Shown: piece by piece, positions 29,832 to 34,260 of the stretch | Layout of the letters: every line of letters starts with the position of its first letter | How positions within the stretch are numbered: position 1 is the stretch's first letter | Assembly (NCBI RefSeq): GCF_014385085.1 | Contig: NZ_JACRTD010000014.1 | Span: 1 to 34,260 of the forward strand | From: Youxingia wuxianensis | GTDB lineage: Bacteria; Bacillota; Clostridia; Oscillospirales; Ruminococcaceae | Reading direction: 5' to 3' | DNA: 34,260 bases | The notes under the pieces: generated by a model | Seen by the model: only the letters and a program-made list of their open reading frames with translations | The model's database searches: none | What the model was told of the DNA's origin: nothing | Program-made: the position numbers and the translations under genes

Positions 29832-32072
29832 TCAGTTGCATTTAGAATATCCGCAGCTTCTGCAGCTGACACAGCCTCCCTCATGTTCCAGTTCGCTTCC
29901 ACATTCGGGACAGAATTTAGCGTGCTTGCTGATCACCTCAGACGCAGATACTTTTTTAGGCTCCGCCAGCATATGATTTACCTTTTGATTGGCAATCATA
30001 TCCGCTGTTTTCTTCACTACCCTGGCAATGGCGTCCGGACAGGAAGTACACTTCATTCCTGTATGGCGGATGGTGGACGGACAGCGGATTCCCCGCAGCT
30101 GTTCCAAAATCTCATCCATGCTCACCCCGGAACGAAGGGCGATTGACACCAGCCGCGCCGTCGCCTCCGATTGGGACGGACAGCCGCCTGCTTTGCCGGT
30201 GGAAGTAAACACCTCGCAAATCCCATTTTCATCATAGTTTACCGTAACATATAAGTTGCCGCAGCCAATTTTCATCCTTTCCGTCAGACCGCAGGTAACC
30301 TCCGGACGAGGACGGGGGCGGATATCATGTAAAATCGGGAGCTGCTCCTGCTGTCCCTCTTTTTTGACCGAACCAATGTTCAGCACCTGGCTGTCACGGC
30401 TGCCGTCCCGGTAGATGGTGACCCCTTTACAGTCCAGCTTATATGCCAGCATATAAACTTCTTCTACCTCCTCAACCGTAGCGTCATGGGTAAAGTTTAC
30501 GGTTTTAGATACGGCGTTGTCCGTATGGCGCTGGAATGCCGCCTGCATCTTTACATGATATAAGGGGCTGACGTCATGGGAGCATACGAATACCCGGCGA
30601 ATATCTTCCGGAATTTCTGAAATGTGCGCCAAACTCCCTTCCTTGGCAATTTTTTTCATTAGCTCATCAGTATATAGTCCCCGTTCCTCCAAAATTTCAC
30701 GCAGAACAGGATTTACCTCGATCATTTCTGTTCCATCCATAACGTTGCGGATAAACACATATGCAAATACCGGCTCTACCCCGGAGGAGCAGCCTGCGAT
30801 AATTGAGAGGGTCCCGGTGGGAGCAATTGTAGTAATGGTAGCGTTGCGCAGAGGTTCTCCGGAAGCAAAGATACTTTCACTGAACAAAGGAAAGCTTCCT
30901 CTTTCTTTGGCCAGCGCCATGGATTCTTTTCTTCCCTTTTCTGTAATAAAGTCCATCACTTTTTCCGCAAGCTCTACCGCCTCGTCAGAATCATAAGGGA
31001 TTCCCATATACAAGAGCATATCCGCCCAGCCCATCACTCCAAGACCAATTTTACGAGTTTGCTTCGTCGTAAAATCAATCTGTTCCAAGGGATATTTATT
31101 TACCTCTATGACATTGTCCAGGAAATGTACGGCAGATTTCACGGTATTTTCCAGCTTTTTATAATCCAGCTGATATTTTCCGTTTTTCTTGGCCAGCATA
31201 TTTACTAAATTGATGGAACCTAAATTACAGGATTCATAAGGGAGCAGCGGCTGCTCTCCGCAGGGGTTGGTGCTTTCAATCTCCCCCTGGGAAGGAACTA
31301 CATTGTCCCGGTTAAGCCTGTCCAGGAAAATAATCCCCGGTTCGCCGTTTCTCCAGGCGCTTTCTACAATTTTGTTGAAAACCTCCCTGGCGTCCAGCTC
31401 CCCAACTACTTCCTTATTTTTCGGATCAATCAATGTATAGGGTTGGTGGTTTTCCACCGCATGCATAAATTCTTCTGTGATCCCTACGGAGATATTAAAG
31501 TTAGTAATATCTGCGTTGTTCTTTTTACAGTCGATAAAATCCAGCACATCCGGGTGATCAATCCGCAAAATCCCCATATTTGCTCCCCGGCGGGTACCGC
31601 CCTGTTTTACCGCTTCAGTAGCCATATTAAACACCCGCATAAAACTTACAGGGCCGCTGGCCACGCCGCCGGTAGTACGCACAGTGGAGCCGCTGGCGCG
31701 CAGACGGGAAAAGGAAAATCCCGTACCACCGCCGGATTTATGAATTAACGCCGCTTGCTTAATGGCCTCAAAAATTTCTTCCATACTGTCCCCTACCGGA
31801 AGCACAAAACAAGCGGAAAGCTGTCCTAACTCCTTTCCCGCGTTCATTAAAGTCGGGGAGTTGGGCAGAAATTCCAGGTTTGTCATCATGTCGTAAAATT
31901 TCTTTTTTGTAGCTTCGATATCCCCCTGGGAATTATAATGCAGATCCGCCTGGGCAACTGCGCCGGCTACCCGCTCAAACATCCCCTCCACTGTTTCAAT
32001 ATTTTTCCCGTTTTCATCCTTCACTAAATACCGCTTTTCCAGTACGGTGAGTGCGTTCTTCCCAATTTTCAT
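29832..32072 (-). CDS. nrdJ: Adenosylcobalamin-dependent (class II) ribonucleotide reductase
   Basis: A 746-aa class II enzyme that reduces ribonucleotides to deoxyribonucleotides with a radical from adenosylcobalamin, oxygen-independently. N-terminal 'LEFLPNSPTLMNAG' and 'GQLSACFVLPVGDSM' (the first active-site cysteine) are followed by 'STNPCGEQPLLPYESCNLGSINL', shown here split, with the radical cysteine/glutamate loop NPCGE, and 'IAPTGTLSIIAGCSSGVEP'. The C-terminus has a zinc-type cluster (C721, C724, C734, C737, C740, C745) typical of this long NrdJ form and probably involved in re-reduction. The ATG follows AAAGGA. No cobalamin riboswitch is visible upstream. Confidence 0.95.
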   Translation of the reverse strand: MKIGKNALTVLEKRYLVKDENGKNIETVEGMFERVAGAVAQADLHYNSQGDIEATKKKFYDMMTNLEFLPNSPTLMNAGKELGQLSACFVLPVGDSMEEIFEAIKQAALIHKSGGGTGFSFSRLRASGSTVRTTGGVASGPVSFMRVFNMATEAVKQGGTRRGANMGILRIDHPDVLDFIDCKKNNADITNFNISVGITEEFMHAVENHQPYTLIDPKNKEVVGELDAREVFNKIVESAWRNGEPGIIFLDRLNRDNVVPSQGEIESTNPCGEQPLLPYESCNLGSINLVNMLAKKNGKYQLDYKKLENTVKSAVHFLDNVIEVNKYPLEQIDFTTKQTRKIGLGVMGWADMLLYMGIPYDSDEAVELAEKVMDFITEKGRKESMALAKERGSFPLFSESIFASGEPLRNATITTIAPTGTLSIIAGCSSGVEPVFAYVFIRNVMDGTEMIEVNPVLREILEERGLYTDELMKKIAKEGSLAHISEIPEDIRRVFVCSHDVSPLYHVKMQAAFQRHTDNAVSKTVNFTHDATVEEVEEVYMLAYKLDCKGVTIYRDGSRDSQVLNIGSVKKEGQQEQLPILHDIRPRPRPEVTCGLTERMKIGCGNLYVTVNYDENGICEVFTSTGKAGGCPSQSEATARLVSIALRSGVSMDEILEQLRGIRCPSTIRHTGMKCTSCPDAIARVVKKTADMIANQKVNHMLAEPKKVSASEVISKHAKFCPECGSELEHEGGCVSCRSCGYSKCN

Positions 32073-32123
32073 TATACCAACATTCCTTTATCTTGTAGTT
32101 TTATTTGTTAATCAACACCATAT

Positions 32124-32152
32124 ATTGTATCACATTCCCTCTATAAGTACAA
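32124..32152 (-). promoter_or_regulatory. Promoter of nrdJ
   Basis: On the minus strand: -35 TTGTAC (32147-32152), 17-bp spacer, -10 TACAAT (32124-32129). Confidence 0.7.
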
Positions 32153-32161
32153 CTAAAAGAA

Positions 32162-32193
32162 AAAAATAATCCCGCCGAAAATGCTCCGGCGGG
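32162..32193 (-). terminator. Terminator of the DUF4234 gene
   Basis: CCCGCCG (32171-32177) pairs with CGGCGGG (32187-32193). On the minus strand the stem is followed by ATTATTTTTTTC. Confidence 0.85.
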
Positions 32194-32218
32194 ACTGTTC
32201 GTTTTTAACGAATTTTCA

Positions 32219-32572
32219 CTAAGCCTGAGGCTGCGCTAAGAAATTAATCTGAGACTGCATAATTCCCTGGGAAACAATGGAAAACCCAAAAATCGCCAGC
32301 ACCAAACAGACTACACTGTTGTCTGACGTGTTTTTCCCCATTTTCAGGGAAAGATCAAATAATTTCTTATTATATTTCCACAGCCAGTAGTATCCATAAA
32401 TACCACAGGTAATAATTGTGAATAAAATCTCCAGGCCCGCATTTTCCGAGGTGTCCCCAATGGTATTATTAACCTCTTGCGAGGTCTGGTACATCCATAC
32501 ATAATAATAGATACCGCAGGTGACAATCGAAAGAATAATAGTAGTCGCCACGCTTCTGTTAGTAATGTACAT
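32219..32572 (-). CDS. DUF4234 membrane protein
   Basis: A 117-aa membrane protein with three hydrophobic segments (about 8-28, 48-66 and 86-106). The repeated 'IVTCGIYYYVWMYQ' (16-29) and 'IITCGIYGYYWLWKYNKK' (53-70) are the hallmark of the DUF4234 family, which has no known function. Ribosome site AGAGGGAAG. It is flanked by the nrdJ promoter region on one side and the damaged membrane-protein gene on the other, and lies on the same strand as both. Confidence 0.85.
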   Translation of the reverse strand: MYITNRSVATTIILSIVTCGIYYYVWMYQTSQEVNNTIGDTSENAGLEILFTIITCGIYGYYWLWKYNKKLFDLSLKMGKNTSDNSVVCLVLAIFGFSIVSQGIMQSQINFLAQPQA

Positions 32573-32657
32573 AGTAAACCTACTTCCCTCTTAAAAATAA
32601 TTTTATAGATCTCGCCCCATTTATTTTACCATCTAAATAATAGAAGTTCAACTAAAT

Positions 32658-33886
32658 TTACCAAATGGAAATAAGTAGCAAAACAATACCAATCCCGGGC
32701 ATCACCACCCACGACACCCTCTGACAAAAAATATACAGATCGGTAGGCTGCGGATCTTCCACCCACCACATATGGCTTAACTGAAATCCTAGCAAGGGCC
32801 ATCGGATATCAATGGCTGTCATAGCAAACAGCAGCAAAGCCAATAACGCGCTCCATCCCTCGCCCCGTGAAACAACCCCGTCTCCTGTGACGATTCGGGC
32901 CATTTCATAATAAGAGGGCTGAAAATTTTCATAAGGATTGTCTTTATTAAAGCTCACTTCTATTTCACCAAAATAAATCTCTCCTGTGTCACTGAATAAA
33001 AACAGCCCATCCTTTTGATAGTTCCCTTGAAAAAGCGGCTTCCCCTTTTGGGAATAGATCCTTATCGGACGCTGGTAGTCTGCCTGTTCCCCCAGCCAAA
33101 GGAAATAGGTCTGTACCTGGCCATCCGGCAGGCGGTAGGTGATCTCGCTGTTTCCATCCAACCAGGAGAAACTATCACCGACAGTTCCCCGCCCCAAAAG
33201 CTGTCCCTTGTATACAGAACCGTTTCCCCTTGCTGATGTCGGGTTAGGAAAACGCCTTTTTCTCCGAAGCGGATTCCCTGGCTAAAGAAAACAGCAAGAT
33301 ACCAAACCGCCAATGCTGATAATACACAGCAAAGGACAATTTTGCTCCATTTTTTATGATTATTTATAGCCGCGCCGAGAAAATCGAAGATTTTCCCCCG
33401 CCCTTGGCGGGAAAAGCGCTCTGCGCTTTGAGGCGCTGGCTGCAAAGGGTTTCCCTTGGTTTCGCAAAAAGCGAAACCATTCCCGGACTCCGTCCGGGGG
33501 CAAAACATTGTTTTGCCGGTACTCTTTATAGCCGCGCCGAGAAAATCGAAGATTTTCCCCCGCCCTTGGCGGGAAAAGCGCTCTGCGCTTTGAGGCGCTG
33601 GCTGCAAAGGGTTTCCCTTGGTTTCGCAAAAAGCGAAACCATTCCCGGACTCCGTCCGGGGGCAAAACATTGTTTTGCCGGTACTCTTTATAGCCGCGCC
33701 GAGAAAATCGAAGATTTTCCCCCGCCCTTGGCGGGAAAAGCGCTCTGCGCTTTGAGGCGCTGGCTGCAAAGGGTTTCCCTTGGTTTCGCAAAAAGCGAAA
33801 CCATTCCCGGACTCCGTCCGGGGGCAAAACATTGTTTTGCCGGTACTCTTTATAGCCGCGCCGAGAAAATCGAAGATTTTCCTCAT
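32658..33886 (-). pseudogene. Frameshifted membrane-protein gene carrying the 162-bp repeat
   Basis: The gene starts at the ATG at 33886 behind TTAGGAGGAGACT. The expected ancestral N-terminus is MRKIFDFLGAAINNHKKW; three in-frame 54-codon repeats are now inserted after GAAI. The frame continues through a membrane helix (IVLCCVLSALAVWYLAVFF) and an outer segment to about 'GETVLY', then protein-like sequence switches to the -1 frame ('KGQLLGRGTVGDSFSWLDG') and runs to 32658 with two C-terminal membrane helices. The switch lies near 33206-33216 and looks like loss of one base; the original frame runs on as junk to 33062. It could be a real mutation, a sequencing error or programmed slippage. 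Function unknown. About 240 bases upstream hold no other gene. Confidence 0.7.
33363..33882. repeat. 162-bp tandem repeat built of seven hairpins, three copies plus a partial copy
   Basis: Copies start at 33363, 33525 and 33687 and a 34-base partial at 33849. They appear identical. The four shared 34-base blocks begin TTTATAGCCGCGCCGAG and the three 128-base stretches between them are the same. In the first copy the hairpins are: GAAAATC/GATTTTC (33379-33395), CCCGCC/GGCGGG (33397-33411), AAAGCGC/GCGCTTT (33413-33429), AAGGG/CCCTT (33445-33457), GGTTTCGC/GCGAAACC (33458-33478), CCCGGAC/GTCCGGG (33482-33498) and GGCAAAAC/GTTTTGCC (33499-33517). All loops are three bases except the fifth (AAAAA). 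Confidence 0.95.
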
Positions 33887-34093
33887 AGTCTCCTCCTAAC
33901 TGTTATTACCATAACAAATCCTGCTAAAAAAGAAAACCCTAAGTCTTGCTTTGTTCATTGGCTTTTAGTCAATTTTCCCTATTTTTCATGGCATCAGGCA
34001 GCCTTTTAAGTTTTTCAGCGTCTGGAAGGGGACACACAGTATTTTCTCTTCTAATAAAAGTAGCAAAAAGGGGATACTTTACTGCACGGACAC

Positions 34094-34126
34094 AAAAAAA
34101 GAACCACAGTTATTACCATGGTTCTT
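34094..34126 (-). terminator. Terminator of the rRNA operon
   Basis: On the minus strand: AAGAACCA (34119-34126) pairs with TGGTTCTT (34099-34106), followed by a T-run of seven. Confidence 0.88.
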
Positions 34127-34131
34127 TCAAG

Positions 34132-34250
<119 letters not shown>

Positions 34251-34260
34251 AAACATATAA

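Noticed and set aside
32073..32218. Cobalamin riboswitch upstream of the B12-dependent reductase
   Set aside because: The gap is too short and shows only a promoter and the neighbour's terminator; no B12-box is seen.
33363..33882. CRISPR array (34-base repeats at regular spacing)
   Set aside because: The 128-base stretches between the repeats are identical to each other and too long for spacers; no cas genes are present. It is a tandem repeat.
33356..34009. 217-aa plus-strand ORF made of repeated 54-residue blocks
   Set aside because: It is the reverse reading of the 162-bp palindromic repeat; it lacks a ribosome site and its non-repeat tail has no protein character.

Overview
The window looks like a chromosomal segment of an anaerobic, probably spore-forming Firmicute of class Clostridia (an Oscillospirales-like gut lineage is my inference). 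Support comes from Bacillota-type genes: the c-di-AMP receptor DarA, the PSP1 protein RicT/YaaT, a DUF4317 protein, AzlCD, DegV and a B12-dependent class II ribonucleotide reductase. Strong Shine-Dalgarno sites, frequent GTG/TTG starts and dense intrinsic terminators fit the same picture. Both ends are ribosomal RNA operon material on the minus strand: the left edge is an rrn promoter and leader reading outward, and the right edge is a 5S rRNA gene with its terminator. The segment may therefore be a contig that stops at rRNA repeats.

Layout. 1-560: rrn promoter/leader (-) and tRNA-Arg(CCG) (+). 611-3625 (-): an operon of a cyclophilin-like lipoprotein, a MalY-type C-S lyase and an iron alcohol dehydrogenase, read from a promoter with a 19-bp spacer and MerR-family (NmlR/AdhR-like) half sites. 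4094-6357 (+): a DUF4317 protein and a DAHP synthase. 6396-6572 (-): a 58-codon GTG-start gene behind a second MerR-type promoter. 6736-8398: azlCD (-) divergent from an MmcQ/YjbR gene (+). 8782-11126: DegV and an esterase (-), divergent from a MarR regulator (+). 11201-16056 (+): an ABC exporter locus (ATPase, a 590-aa membrane-anchored exoprotein, two ABC-2 permeases). 16288-18396 (+): a second iron alcohol dehydrogenase and an aldo/keto reductase. 18559-19874 (+): two RCK/TrkA proteins. 20103-21166 (-): a phosphoesterase, a small lipoprotein and a 27-aa peptide. 21367-22640 (+): three small proteins of unknown function.

22916-29539 (-) is a housekeeping block resembling the Bacillus yaaO-yabC region: femAB-like, yaaO-like decarboxylase, darA, holB, ricT, ferredoxin, trmN6-like and rsmI. 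tmk, yaaR, yabA and the GIY-YIG gene are absent. Then come nrdJ, a DUF4234 protein and a damaged membrane-protein gene.

The most unusual feature is at 33363-33882. A 162-bp unit is repeated three times, with a fourth partial copy, inside the 5' end of the membrane-protein gene. Each unit is a train of seven near-perfect mini-hairpins, mostly with 3-nt loops, and its length is a multiple of three, so reading frames stay open on both strands. One of its hairpin stems recurs in the leader of the MmcQ/YjbR gene. Other candidates for new biology are short genes and structured transcripts at 6396, 16098, 20103 and 22709, and the three-gene cluster at 21367-22640.
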